Source: Clostridium tertium
Lineage (GTDB): Bacteria; Bacillota; Clostridia; Clostridiales; Clostridiaceae
NCBI RefSeq assembly: GCF_017873245.1
Contig: NZ_JAGGJY010000002.1
Span: forward strand, 124,001 to 188,000
Reading direction: 5' to 3'
Length of the DNA: 64,000 nucleotides
Numbering within the stretch: the first letter of the stretch is position 1; each line of letters begins with the position of its first letter. The position numbers were made by a program, and so were the translations under genes. Of this stretch, positions 1 to 8,186 are shown in pieces. The notes under the pieces are model-generated. The model made no database searches and was not told the DNA's origin. It saw only the letters and a program-made list of their open reading frames with translations.

Positions 1-68
1 CTGTAAAAAACTCCACCTACCATTGCTAGTAAAAAATATATAAATGAAATGTTCAATATCTTTTTCAT
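1..68 (-). CDS. N-terminus of a small membrane protein, DUF2871-like (partial)
   Basis: The gene starts at 68 and runs off the left edge, so only about 22 residues are visible. The start is fixed by AAGGAGG eight bases upstream of the ATG. The peptide begins MKKILNISFIYFLLAMVGGV, a hydrophobic first helix ending in Gly-Gly-Val-Phe-Tyr. From memory this resembles the opening of DUF2871 membrane proteins. It is the third gene of an operon with the two membrane proteins that follow in the list, six bases downstream of the second. With so little sequence the family call is tentative. Confidence 0.5.
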   Translation of the reverse strand, partial: MKKILNISFIYFLLAMVGGVFY

Positions 69-74
69 ACAAAA

Positions 75-737
75 CTACCTCCTTGAATTCATACTATTAA
101 ATCCTATTAATACAGTCCAAACATATGCACAAGTTTTTGGAATCATCAACATTCCTACTAATGGAATAGTATCTGCAAATAATACTACAGGTATATAAAA
201 TGCAAAACTTAATACAATAGTTAACCACATAAAACGAAAACTTTTATCATTATTTTCTTTTGCACTTTTATAAAATAGAATAATTATCAATATTCCTAAC
301 AAAGCAAAAGGTATATTTCGATAAATTCCCCATCTTAAAGATGCATTTATGCTTGTCCAACCATTTTGCGGAAATAAACATAAGATTATACGTGTAATTG
401 ATAATAAATATATAGCTAATGTTATTCCATTTTTCCCTTCAATTTTGTAACGTAAACGCCATACATAATAAAGTAGTATATAAAATATAGTCATTGTTAT
501 TGAAGTTATAAACTTACCAATTCCTAATGCAAATGTATAATTTTCAAGTCCTGTAGTACATAATGCAATTGCTCTTGGAACTAAGTGAAATGAGTCTCCT
601 ACCCCTAATGTTACTGCCATAACCCCAAATAAAAAATATTGTTTTTTCCCATTGTTTTTCATAATCATTATGATTCCTAAAGTAACTACTGTAATTAGAT
701 ATACAACATCAAATGTTGTTTCCATAATTGCTTGCAT
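75..737 (-). CDS. Seven-helix membrane protein of unknown function
   Basis: A 220-residue polytopic protein with about seven predicted membrane helices (roughly residues 8-26, 34-52, 65-95, 107-123, 135-155, 168-188, 194-213). A polar GVGDSFHLVPR motif lies at the end of helix 2, unusual for a simple structural helix and possibly a ligand- or metal-binding site. The start follows AAGGAGG. It sits 14 bp downstream of the 141-residue membrane protein and 6 bp upstream of the DUF2871-like gene, so the three are almost certainly cotranscribed. I do not recognise the family; transporter or sensor are both possible. Confidence 0.7.
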   Translation of the reverse strand: MQAIMETTFDVVYLITVVTLGIIMIMKNNGKKQYFLFGVMAVTLGVGDSFHLVPRAIALCTTGLENYTFALGIGKFITSITMTIFYILLYYVWRLRYKIEGKNGITLAIYLLSITRIILCLFPQNGWTSINASLRWGIYRNIPFALLGILIIILFYKSAKENNDKSFRFMWLTIVLSFAFYIPVVLFADTIPLVGMLMIPKTCAYVWTVLIGFNSMNSRR

Positions 738-751
738 TTTAATTTTCCTCC

Positions 752-1177
752 TTATACTTTATATATTTTTCTTTCAAGCTTAAAATAGTTATAACCAAAT
801 AGAATTCCAGCACCAAATAATGCACAACCTAAACCAGAATAGAAAACAGCAATAAATACTTCTGGAACAAGGCTAAAAACTCTTATCCCAATACCAAATG
901 TCATCATGAAAGCCATTATACAAAATGATTTTATATCAAAAAATTTCAAAACAAACTGCATCTCTTCTTTATAGTTTTGAATTCTATTTGTATGCTTTGT
1001 AACGAGTTTATTAAAAATTATGAACCAAAAAAACACAAACACCAATGTTGAAAGAATTAAGTTCAAGAAAGTGATATGGCTAACATAACTTATAAATCCT
1101 ATTCGCAATATATTGAATCCTGCAATAAGCCATACTGCACTCGCTAACATTAATAGCTTTTCCTTTCTTATTTTCAT
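752..1177 (-). CDS. Four-helix membrane protein of unknown function
   Basis: A 141-residue protein with about four membrane helices (residues 8-28, 35-55, 85-105, 112-130), short loops and a basic C-terminus. The start has a textbook AAAGGAGG. It is the first gene of the left-edge operon and lies behind a strong sigma-A-type promoter and two dyad operators at 1199-1440. No catalytic motif is visible. The TetR-like operators suggest ligand-responsive expression of the operon, but no regulator gene is in the window. Confidence 0.65.
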   Translation of the reverse strand: MKIRKEKLLMLASAVWLIAGFNILRIGFISYVSHITFLNLILSTLVFVFFWFIIFNKLVTKHTNRIQNYKEEMQFVLKFFDIKSFCIMAFMMTFGIGIRVFSLVPEVFIAVFYSGLGCALFGAGILFGYNYFKLERKIYKV

Positions 1178-1198
1178 AAAAATTCCTCCTTTGTAATA

Positions 1199-1211
1199 TG
1201 AATCTTGTTCA
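1199..1211. promoter_or_regulatory. Candidate operator 2 (imperfect TGAAC-N3-GTTCA dyad)
   Basis: TGAATCTTGTTCA is a one-mismatch copy of the perfect dyad at 1377-1389. It lies 22 bp upstream of the first gene of the left-edge operon, within the leader. Two copies of one dyad around a single promoter suggest a dimeric repressor of TetR type (inference). Confidence 0.4.
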
Positions 1212-1376
1212 TATTGAATTATATTTTTATAGAAACCATTTGTATTAAAAGCCTCTATACAATATATTTATCTATTATATTTATTATAAAAAACATATCT
1301 TTAAAATATACTAATAACTTATTTTAAAAACTTCTATTTTTAAATTTTGACTATATTTTATATATTGAGTTTAAAT

Positions 1377-1440
1377 TGAACCATGTTCATATAAAGAATA
1401 TTATACTCTATCATTTATTTTGTCAATAGTATTCTTTATA
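1377..1440 (-). promoter_or_regulatory. Promoter and operator 1 of the left-edge membrane-protein operon
   Basis: Read leftward, TTGACA (1421-1426) is followed by overlapping TATAAT/TAATAT -10 candidates (spacers 15 and 17). The promoter is bracketed by a 10-bp inverted repeat, TATAAAGAAT at 1390-1399 and its complement at 1431-1440. A perfect dyad TGAAC-CAT-GTTCA at 1377-1389 lies just past the -10. This is the expected place for a repressor that blocks initiation. Confidence 0.5.
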
Positions 1441-1468
1441 GAATAAAATTCATAATTATTTGTACTAT

Positions 1469-1500
1469 GTAGTTACTACATTTTTTACTTAAGTAACTAC
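1469..1500. repeat. Inverted repeat GTAGTTAC-N16-GTAACTAC, copy 1
   Basis: Two 8-bp half-sites in inverted orientation, exactly 16 bp apart, lie between the left-edge operon promoter and the terminator of the surface lipoprotein gene. The same half-sites with the same 16-bp spacing recur at 53283-53314. Possibly a binding site for one regulator. Confidence 0.45.
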
Positions 1501-1531
1501 TTCCTTATACGCTTTCCCTGTTAGCATAAAT

Positions 1532-1581
1532 AAAAAGATATTACCTACAGATCTTATAATCTATATAGGTAATATCTTTTT
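1532..1581 (-). terminator. Intrinsic terminator after the surface lipoprotein gene
   Basis: Perfect 16-bp inverted repeat (1532-1547 with 1566-1581) whose arms begin and end in A5/T5, so it can work in both directions. It starts 13 bp beyond the stop codon of the gene ending at 1594. Confidence 0.8.
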
Positions 1582-1593
1582 ATAAACTTTATA

Positions 1594-3459
1594 TTAAGGC
1601 ATTACAGGCATTTCTCCTTGTGGCATTCCTTCTTGCCCCCTCATACCACCGCCTTGACCTGGCATTCTTCCTCCACCTGGTTCTCCAAAGCCTCCTGTTG
1701 ATTGCCCTACAGTTGTAACTGTACTTGAAGCTGTGAAGCTTTCTAATTCAGTTCCTCCTGAGTAAGATCCTTCTGAATACAATCCATCACTTGACGTTCC
1801 AGTTGATTCTCCTCCTGTATAAACTTTATAAGATTCATTTGTTTTAATATTTGGTGAAGATATAACAACTGATTGTGCATTTTTACTTGGTGCAAATGTT
1901 ATAACTTCATTTCCACTTTCGTCTTCAATACGAATTAATGTATTTGCTGATAAGCTTGTAAATATATTAACTGAATTTTGTGTTGATGTTGTACTTGGTA
2001 ATTGAGCCATACCTGCTCCTCCTGCTGCTATTAGAAGTCCACCTGAAATTTCGAACTTTCCATCATAGTCTAAAGCTCCATTACCATTATCTTCAGGTCC
2101 ATTTACTATAACAGTTCCTTCCTTCATATATATTGATCCATTAGCATCAATACCATCTCCACTTGCATCTACAATAATCTTTCCACCATTAAGATTGATT
2201 GTTCCATTACCTGATGAAGCAAAACTATTTTGTCCTGGTCTTCCATTCATTGAAGATCCATCATTTCCACCTGCAGCATTAATACCATCATCACTTGCAA
2301 CTAATTTTATGTTCCCATAATTGATATTTATTGTTTCAGCTTCTATTCCTTCATAGGATTTTGATATATTAATATCTCCGTCATTTATATCTATTACTGA
2401 ATCTGCATGAATACCGTCATCACCTGATGAAGCATTAATACTACCTCCGTTAATTTCTACATTGCCATTAGAATGTATTGAATCATCAGATGAATCAATT
2501 TTTATATTTCCAGAATCAATTTTTATTCCTACTACAGCTTTTATTCCCTTAGCACTTGCTGTTTCAGTTTCTTCTAGTGTTGTTTCTTGAGGTCCAAAGT
2601 CTTTAGGATTTCCCCATGCTCCCCATGAGCTACTAGCTTTACTGCTATTTTCACTTCCTCCACCTGATTTAATAGTTATATCTCCTCCAGTGATTGTAGT
2701 ATTTGTTTCAGCTTGTATTCCATCTTCACCTGATGTTATATTAATAGTTCCACCTTGAATTAATACATATCCTCTTTCTTCATCTTCTGAATTGTTAGAT
2801 TTCATTCCATCACCTTGTGATTTTATAGTTATATTTCCACTTGCTATTGTAATAGAATCTTTTCCTCTAATACCATCATGTACAGAAGTTACTGATATAT
2901 TAGCATCTCCTATTTCTAAATCATCTTTACTTGTTATTCCATTATTATAATTAGCATTTACTATAAGAGACCCTGTACCATTAATAAACAAGTCAGATTT
3001 ACTAAAAATTGCAGCATTTGGTTCATCAGTGGCTTCATCCTCAAACACGTAATTTTCTCCATCTGTTACTTGATTTTCTGTTCCATCAGCTAAAATTATA
3101 TATGTATTTTTAGAATTCTTAACATATATTGCTGAACTATTAGAGCAACTTATATTAGAACCATTTAATATAAGTTCTACATTATCTTCATCTCCAGCAT
3201 TTACTACTATTTGCCCATCACTTAAAGTTCCTGAAACGCTATAAGTTCCTGCTGAATTTATTATAACCTTGTTTCCTTCTACATCTGCTCCATTTCCTTC
3301 TATAGAAATGTTATCTCCTAAAGTTATAGTAGCATTTACATTTTCAATTCTTTCACTGCTTATGGAAGTTTTATTGGTATTCGCTTGTTTATTTGTGCAT
3401 CCAGTAACTCCTATGCATAAAGAAATTACTGATAATATAGCAATAAGTTTTTTACTCAT
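1594..3459 (-). CDS. Surface lipoprotein with carbohydrate-binding beta-helix (DUF4353 / Cthe_2159-like)
   Basis: A 621-residue exported lipoprotein. The N-terminus is a lipoprotein signal with lipobox GVTGC, lipidated Cys about residue 21. Residues ~40-500 are repetitive: short strands ending in D-G-I/D-D-G-I-x-A/S turns (GITSKDDLEI, SSGDDGIHAD, SGDGIDANG), typical of a right-handed parallel beta-helix. This is the pattern of the DUF4353 family, whose member Cthe_2159 from Clostridium thermocellum is described as a Ca-binding polysaccharide-binding beta-helix. The acidic turns are plausible calcium sites. The C-terminus is a low-complexity Gly/Met/Pro/Gln tail (~585-621). Start follows GTAGGAGG. 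It is monocistronic with its own terminator; a binding or adhesive rather than catalytic role is inferred. Confidence 0.8.
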   Translation of the reverse strand: MSKKLIAILSVISLCIGVTGCTNKQANTNKTSISSERIENVNATITLGDNISIEGNGADVEGNKVIINSAGTYSVSGTLSDGQIVVNAGDEDNVELILNGSNISCSNSSAIYVKNSKNTYIILADGTENQVTDGENYVFEDEATDEPNAAIFSKSDLFINGTGSLIVNANYNNGITSKDDLEIGDANISVTSVHDGIRGKDSITIASGNITIKSQGDGMKSNNSEDEERGYVLIQGGTINITSGEDGIQAETNTTITGGDITIKSGGGSENSSKASSSWGAWGNPKDFGPQETTLEETETASAKGIKAVVGIKIDSGNIKIDSSDDSIHSNGNVEINGGSINASSGDDGIHADSVIDINDGDINISKSYEGIEAETININYGNIKLVASDDGINAAGGNDGSSMNGRPGQNSFASSGNGTINLNGGKIIVDASGDGIDANGSIYMKEGTVIVNGPEDNGNGALDYDGKFEISGGLLIAAGGAGMAQLPSTTSTQNSVNIFTSLSANTLIRIEDESGNEVITFAPSKNAQSVVISSPNIKTNESYKVYTGGESTGTSSDGLYSEGSYSGGTELESFTASSTVTTVGQSTGGFGEPGGGRMPGQGGGMRGQEGMPQGEMPVMP

Positions 3460-3624
3460 AAATTTTCCTCCTACAATTTCATTGAGTAAATAATATCATT
3501 ATTACCTTAAATTAATCTTAAAAGATTTTTAAATTCCACCTTACAAAAATTAAACATATATGAGTTTACTTATTCAGTTATTTTATTCCCATCCAAAGCA
3601 ATCTTGTATGTACTAACTAAAATA

Positions 3625-3688
3625 ATAAAAAAACTCCCTCTATAGTATTAGTTTTTAGTATTTAAACTGTATACTATAAAGAGAGCTT
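3625..3688 (-). terminator. Terminator after the 94-residue gene
   Basis: Arms 3634-3648 and 3671-3685 pair over 15 positions with two G-U wobbles; read leftward the stem is followed by a T7 run. It ends the small-gene cluster 3731-5528. Confidence 0.7.
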
Positions 3689-3730
3689 ATCATTTCATAG
3701 ACGTTCTATCTAAATTTTATTCTAAATATA

Positions 3731-4015
3731 TTATTCTTTATTTAAAGTTAATGAATTTAAATCAACCTTATTTTTATTATCTTTTGAAATTTCATATTTG
3801 TCCTTATTTTCTACAACGTCCTTAAGTTCTACATAAGCATTGGTTATTTTTGATGAATATTCATCAACTATTATATCTTCATTAGAAATATCATCATTTA
3901 TTTTTAATTTATCCAAATCTCTATTCATTCCTAATACTGTATTTCTCTCAAAATTATGTTGAGATAGATTTTCTGAATTTTTAAGTATCAATTCATTTAA
4001 TATATCTTTAATCAT
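3731..4015 (-). CDS. Small acidic/charged hypothetical protein (94 aa)
   Basis: A soluble, highly charged protein rich in Lys, Asn, Asp and Glu with a repeated N-E-D/N-K-D character. No membrane helix, signal or metal motif is visible. The usable start is the ATG at 4015: GGAGGTG at 4022-4028 lies seven bases upstream of it, whereas an in-frame ATG at 4030 overlaps that Shine-Dalgarno and cannot use it. It lies 52 bp downstream of a membrane-protein gene and is followed by a terminator. I do not recognise the family. Confidence 0.6.
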   Translation of the reverse strand: MIKDILNELILKNSENLSQHNFERNTVLGMNRDLDKLKINDDISNEDIIVDEYSSKITNAYVELKDVVENKDKYEISKDNKNKVDLNSLTLNKE

Positions 4016-4067
4016 TAATAACACCTCCATATTTCTATAAAAGTATTATTAGTAAATTTTCATAAAT

Positions 4068-4625
4068 TTATTTAGCTATTTGTAAATCATCTTTATATAG
4101 TTTTTTAAATGATAACATTATCCATATTTTTATTATTAATGCATATATAGCTGTTACTAGTGCTACAGCCTCTGAAATAAATATAAAATTAAAATTACTT
4201 ACTATTACTACTACTGAATATAACCAAAGATACTTTATTACTTTCTTTTCATATTCTCTTCCTAAGTCACTATTATATTTTTCATATAAAATTTGTGATG
4301 TTCCTTCTAAAAGCTTTACTATAATTATAATTTCTAAAATACTTCCTAAATTAAACCATATAGTATTAAAAATTATATTACTCTCTAAGTTTTCAATCCC
4401 CATAAATGGTAATACAAATGTAATAAATGAAATAAAGGCGCTTATATTATTTAACTTTAGTGACATGTTAAGTGAGTCATTTTCATTATCAATCAATATT
4501 TCTCTTATTCCAGATGACATAATCAATATTGCAATAAAGTTTGGTAAAATCTTAATAGGTCCAAAATTAAAGTGAAAAGCTGTAAAAAATATTCCCCAAA
4601 AGACTTTTTTATAACCACGAATCAT
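4068..4625 (-). CDS. Polytopic membrane protein of unknown function
   Basis: A 185-residue protein with about five hydrophobic segments (residues 8-36, 55-75, 85-105, 133-152, 156-175). The amphipathic N-terminus (FHFNFGPIKILPNFIAIL) resembles small clostridial integral membrane proteins, but I cannot assign a family. Its start codon directly abuts the TAA of the upstream gene (TAAATG), indicating translational coupling with the membrane-anchored protein at 4626-5528; the pair probably works together. Confidence 0.65.
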   Translation of the reverse strand: MIRGYKKVFWGIFFTAFHFNFGPIKILPNFIAILIMSSGIREILIDNENDSLNMSLKLNNISAFISFITFVLPFMGIENLESNIIFNTIWFNLGSILEIIIIVKLLEGTSQILYEKYNSDLGREYEKKVIKYLWLYSVVVIVSNFNFIFISEAVALVTAIYALIIKIWIMLSFKKLYKDDLQIAK

Positions 4626-5528
4626 TTATATTTCCCCCTTTACTTTTAAATATTTATAAATATCACTAAAACTAAAGTAAGGTTTATAAGTTAAATTATT
4701 TATTCTCTGTTCATGATCATTTCCACTTCCATCTTTAAAATAAATAACAGGCTTTATATTGTAACTATAAAGTTTTCTTTCTTTATCATCTATATTATAA
4801 AATTTAGAAGTAAAATATAAATTCTCATTTTTATTATAAATCAACTCTTTCTTATTCATACTTCCCAACTTGTCTATATTAAAATCAAATAAGTCCTTAG
4901 TATCCTCAAATAATGGTGAATAAACATTTGATATTCTTATGTAATCATTAACTAAAAATCCCACTTTACTAATGCCATCATTTGAGCTTTGTACACTATG
5001 CCATTTCAATATCTTTTTATCATAATCATATTTATCCATATGGTACTTATATAGTATTACCTTTCCTAAATCAACCTCCATAGTAAGCCCATCATCAAAA
5101 GTTACAGTTGCCTCACTTAATGCAACTTCTTTATCAAATCCATAATCATACTTTTGAGAGTTTAAACTTAAAAAAACTGTATGTACTCCATATCTACCAT
5201 GACTTTCAATATTATCATTACTGTAATCATAAGAACTCATTAATCCCATAGAATTATTTTCACTTGCATAAAAATTTAATTCTGGTGCTTCTTTAAAAGT
5301 TACAGATGATACTTTTCTTTTATCTTTTATATTTGCTATGTATTTCAATTCAATATCAAAACCTGAAATTGAATAGGCTTCCTCATTTTCCATAATCTCA
5401 ACTTCTTTATAATTTTTCAAAAATACAGGCTTATCTAATTTCAGTTTGCTTAATACTAAAAGTGTTATTATTAAAGATAACCCTATTAAGGCAATAGAAA
5501 TTTTTAAAGCTTTATTAATATTTTTCAT
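4626..5528 (-). CDS. Single-pass membrane-anchored extracytoplasmic protein of unknown function
   Basis: A 300-residue protein with one N-terminal helix (residues 9-28, no lipobox Cys) followed by an extracytoplasmic region rich in Tyr, Asp, Lys and Asn with predicted beta strands. No catalytic motif is apparent. The stop codon touches the start codon of the downstream five-helix membrane protein, so the two are likely an operon and perhaps a complex. No terminator lies between this gene and the repeat copy at 5632-5694. Confidence 0.6.
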   Translation of the reverse strand: MKNINKALKISIALIGLSLIITLLVLSKLKLDKPVFLKNYKEVEIMENEEAYSISGFDIELKYIANIKDKRKVSSVTFKEAPELNFYASENNSMGLMSSYDYSNDNIESHGRYGVHTVFLSLNSQKYDYGFDKEVALSEATVTFDDGLTMEVDLGKVILYKYHMDKYDYDKKILKWHSVQSSNDGISKVGFLVNDYIRISNVYSPLFEDTKDLFDFNIDKLGSMNKKELIYNKNENLYFTSKFYNIDDKERKLYSYNIKPVIYFKDGSGNDHEQRINNLTYKPYFSFSDIYKYLKVKGEI

Positions 5529-5631
5529 TTTCTCCCCCTAAATATCTAAATTGAACATAATTTCATTATATAATAGATACAATAAAATTTCATTATAATA
5601 ACTGATTATACTTAAATATACAATAGTTATG

Positions 5632-5694
5632 TTTTGCATAGCAAAACTTCTTCAACTTTTCACTTTTTCACTCTTAACTTTTCACTTATAAATT
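5632..5694. repeat. Interspersed repeat, copy A
   Basis: A roughly 63-64 bp element: a short TTTTGC/GCAAAA palindrome followed by three TTTTCACT-like words and ending in TATAAATT. A near-identical, colinear copy is at 24349-24412. The element lies between two convergent-free minus-strand genes and abuts the permease terminator. Confidence 0.6.
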
Positions 5695-5728
5695 AAAACC
5701 CCCAACAATTTCATTTGTTGAGGGTTTT
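5695..5728 (-). terminator. Terminator of the purine permease gene
   Basis: Stem AAAACCCCCAACAA (5695-5708) with TTGTTGAGGGTTTT (5715-5728), one G-U pair, six-base loop, U-run in the leftward direction. It lies 17 bp past the stop codon. Confidence 0.85.
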
Positions 5729-5745
5729 ATTATTTCATTTATTTA

Positions 5746-7095
5746 TTATGCTGCTTCTATATCACTTTCATCTGCTACTTCTATTTCTTCTTTGTCTTCT
5801 TTTAAAACTACATTTAATATTAATGCTGTTATTGTCCCAGTTGATATTCCTGATGCAAAAATCATTTTTAATCCTTCTGGTAGTTGTGCAATAAACTCTG
5901 GTCTAAATGTTACTCCAAGTCCTAATCCAATAGATGTAGCTATTATTAAAAGATTACGTTCATTTATTTTTACTTTACTTAATGTTTTTATTCCTGCTGC
6001 TGCAACAGTTCCAAACATAACTATTCCAACTCCCCCCAAAACTGGTTGAGGAATGCTATTAACTATTGCTGCAAGTTTAGGTAAAAATCCTAATATAACT
6101 AATATAATCCCTGCCATAACTGCTACATAACGGCTAGCTACTTTTGTTAAAGGTATTAATCCAACATTTTGACTAAATGTAGTATTCGGTAATGTACCAA
6201 CGACACCACCTATCATACTTCCAATACCATCTGATAATACGCCAGATCCTATACGTTTGTCAGTCATATCTACTTCTGAAACTTCTCCCACTGCTTTTAA
6301 GCATCCAACTGTTTCAATTGCAGTAACGAAATATGCTGGAATAAATGCTATAAGTGCTTTTAAATCAAAGGTAACTCCATATTCAAATATCTTAGGGAAT
6401 GAAATCCAACTTGCTTCTTTAACTGCTGTAAAATCTACTAATCCGAGTGGAATGCACACAACATATCCAACAATCATTCCTATAAGTATTGATGCGCTAC
6501 TAAGCATACCTTTTCCATAACGATTTAGTAATAATGTTCCAATAAGTACAAGCATTGAAATTGATATATTTTTTATACTACCATAATCTGCAGCTCCACT
6601 TCCCCCTGCAGCCCAATCTATTGATACAGGTAATAATGTTAACCCAATTAAACATACAACTGTTCCTGTAACTAGTGGTGGAAATAGCTTCATTAATGGT
6701 CTTATAAAATAACTAAGTACTACTTCAAAAACTGCACCCAAAATAGTAGCTCCAATTATTCCCGGTAATCCTAAAACTGATCCAACTGTAATAGATGGTG
6801 ATACAAAAGTAAAGTCTGTCCCCATTATGCATGCTACTTTTGAACCTACTGGGCCTATACCCTTAGCTTGTATTATTGTTGCAAGACCAGCTGCAAGTAT
6901 TGATGCACTTATTAATGCTGTCCCTGTTTTAACATCAAAACCTAATGCACTAGATATAACTAATGGAACAACTATTATTCCACCAAATGCAGCAAATATA
7001 TGCTGAATTCCAAACAATATTTTTTCTGATATTGATGGATTATCATCAACTCCATATGTTAGGTTAATTCCATCTGTTGCTTTTGCTTTATCCAT
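5746..7095 (-). CDS. Xanthine/uracil (NCS2) family permease, probably guanine/xanthine
   Basis: A 449-residue nucleobase:cation symporter-2 family carrier with about 12-14 membrane helices. Family landmarks are the opening (FGIQHIFAAFGGIIVVPLVIS), the acidic helix-8 segment containing AIETVGCLKAVGE, and TFSQNVGLIPLTKVASR. NCS2 proteins import uracil, xanthine or uric acid with H+ or Na+. The guanine-class riboswitch upstream argues for a purine substrate (PbuX-like) rather than uracil. The start is the ATG at 7095, eight bases after GGAGG; an in-frame ATG at 7110 overlaps that site and has no Shine-Dalgarno of its own. Monocistronic, with terminator at 5695-5728. Confidence 0.88.
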   Translation of the reverse strand: MDKAKATDGINLTYGVDDNPSISEKILFGIQHIFAAFGGIIVVPLVISSALGFDVKTGTALISASILAAGLATIIQAKGIGPVGSKVACIMGTDFTFVSPSITVGSVLGLPGIIGATILGAVFEVVLSYFIRPLMKLFPPLVTGTVVCLIGLTLLPVSIDWAAGGSGAADYGSIKNISISMLVLIGTLLLNRYGKGMLSSASILIGMIVGYVVCIPLGLVDFTAVKEASWISFPKIFEYGVTFDLKALIAFIPAYFVTAIETVGCLKAVGEVSEVDMTDKRIGSGVLSDGIGSMIGGVVGTLPNTTFSQNVGLIPLTKVASRYVAVMAGIILVILGFLPKLAAIVNSIPQPVLGGVGIVMFGTVAAAGIKTLSKVKINERNLLIIATSIGLGLGVTFRPEFIAQLPEGLKMIFASGISTGTITALILNVVLKEDKEEIEVADESDIEAA

Positions 7096-7122
7096 GACTT
7101 CATCCTCCATTGTTTAAGTAAT

Positions 7123-7150
7123 AAAAAAACACCTCGTAATCGAGGTGTTG
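7123..7150 (-). terminator. Riboswitch-controlled terminator
   Basis: CACCTCG / CGAGGTG stem followed by T7, between the aptamer and the permease start. The 3' strand of aptamer P1 (ACGAGGT, about 7224-7230) is complementary to the terminator's first arm. Ligand-stabilised P1 therefore frees the terminator: an OFF switch. Confidence 0.85.
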
Positions 7151-7224
7151 TCTTAAAATAGAAATAAAATCATAAATTTATATTACAAATCTATTTATAA
7201 TAATTTCTTTTTCAAATCCAATAC

Positions 7225-7291
7225 CTCGTAGTCTGCCTATTTACGGTTAGCAGGTAGAAACTTTCGGTCCATATCACCGATGATATACGAG
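7225..7291 (-). ncRNA. Purine riboswitch aptamer, guanine class
   Basis: Read leftward the segment has P1 (CTCGTA/TACGAG), the P2 side GATATGG, the conserved J2/3 TTTCTACC, loop-3 ACCGTAAAT and J3/1 GACTA. These are the invariant features of the purine aptamer. The specificity base in J3/1 is C (GAC-TA), which pairs with guanine (adenine riboswitches have U). Hypoxanthine and xanthine are weaker natural ligands of this class. It controls the downstream NCS2 permease. Confidence 0.92.
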
Positions 7292-7312
7292 CATTTCTTA
7301 ATTTATATTCGT

Positions 7313-7341
7313 ATTATACACAAACATTAATATAATTTCAA
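7313..7341 (-). promoter_or_regulatory. Promoter of the riboswitch-permease transcript
   Basis: Leftward TTGAAA (7336-7341), a 17-bp spacer and TATAAT (7313-7318), about 15 bp upstream of the aptamer. Confidence 0.75.
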
Positions 7342-7372
7342 CAATTAATTCTATGGAAATTTCTTTCCATTT

Positions 7373-8116
7373 TTATATATCTCTTTTGATTAATCTGTAT
7401 TCATCTATGCTAAATAAAATTTTTGAGATAAATAATATAATAGAGCATGTCCATATTGATTTGACACCAAAATTTACAGTTAATATCCCGCCTAAAGATG
7501 CACCAAATAAAAACGAAGCAATTACTATTATATATCTTATTGATCTTGCATATGCAGCCTCATCCTTTTTAGTTATTGCTAAATATGCAGCTTGTGAAGC
7601 TGTTCTTAAATTTCCTGTACACATAGTTGTGCTATATGGTGAATCAACTAATCTCCTAAAAGATGAAATTTGCACTGATGAAACAAAAGATATAGTTGTA
7701 GTTACAAATATATCTGGTACAGTGTCTGGTATGAATCCAATAATAAAAAGTACAATTGCTTCAATAATTAAAATAAACTTTTCAGCCCTTGCTGATTCTG
7801 AATAATTCTTTATTGATTTTTCTCTTATTATTTCTGTCACTATAACACCGACTACAAATGCAAAAATAGGAAGTGCAGCCATAAATACATTTTTATAATT
7901 CCTATTTGTAATTCCAAGTGCAACTAATACAATATTTCCTGTTTCAGCATTGGCAAATACACCACCTCTACATATGAATGTATATGCATCTAAAAACCCT
8001 CCAACTATTGCTAATAGTATTCCTAACCTTAATGATTCAGATGTTATTTCATGACTAGGTATCTTTTCTCTTATGCGCCTAATAATGCCTTTTATCTTTA
8101 CTTTTTTTGCATTCAA
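7373..8116 (-). CDS. DUF1275 (YoaK-type) membrane protein
   Basis: A 247-residue protein with six predicted helices. The family signature is GGFLDAYTF at residues ~39-47 followed by FANAETGNIV, in which small Gly/Asn/Thr residues sit inside the first two helices. Members of DUF1275 have no agreed function. The start is a TTG at 8116 with AAGGGGGC seven bases upstream. It follows the MATE gene by 70 bp and may be cotranscribed with it. A reading frame on the other strand (7353-7805) is a shadow of this gene. Confidence 0.85.
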   Translation of the reverse strand: MNAKKVKIKGIIRRIREKIPSHEITSESLRLGILLAIVGGFLDAYTFICRGGVFANAETGNIVLVALGITNRNYKNVFMAALPIFAFVVGVIVTEIIREKSIKNYSESARAEKFILIIEAIVLFIIGFIPDTVPDIFVTTTISFVSSVQISSFRRLVDSPYSTTMCTGNLRTASQAAYLAITKKDEAAYARSIRYIIVIASFLFGASLGGILTVNFGVKSIWTCSIILFISKILFSIDEYRLIKRDI

Positions 8117-8186
8117 CTAAAAGCCCCCTTGATACTTTCATTATTACGATTAAAGTATATTTTTAAGTAAAAACTGCTTTTAATAT

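Noticed and set aside
3269-3493. 74-codon plus-strand frame opposite the surface lipoprotein gene
   Set aside because: Antisense shadow of the lipoprotein signal region, no ribosome-binding site.
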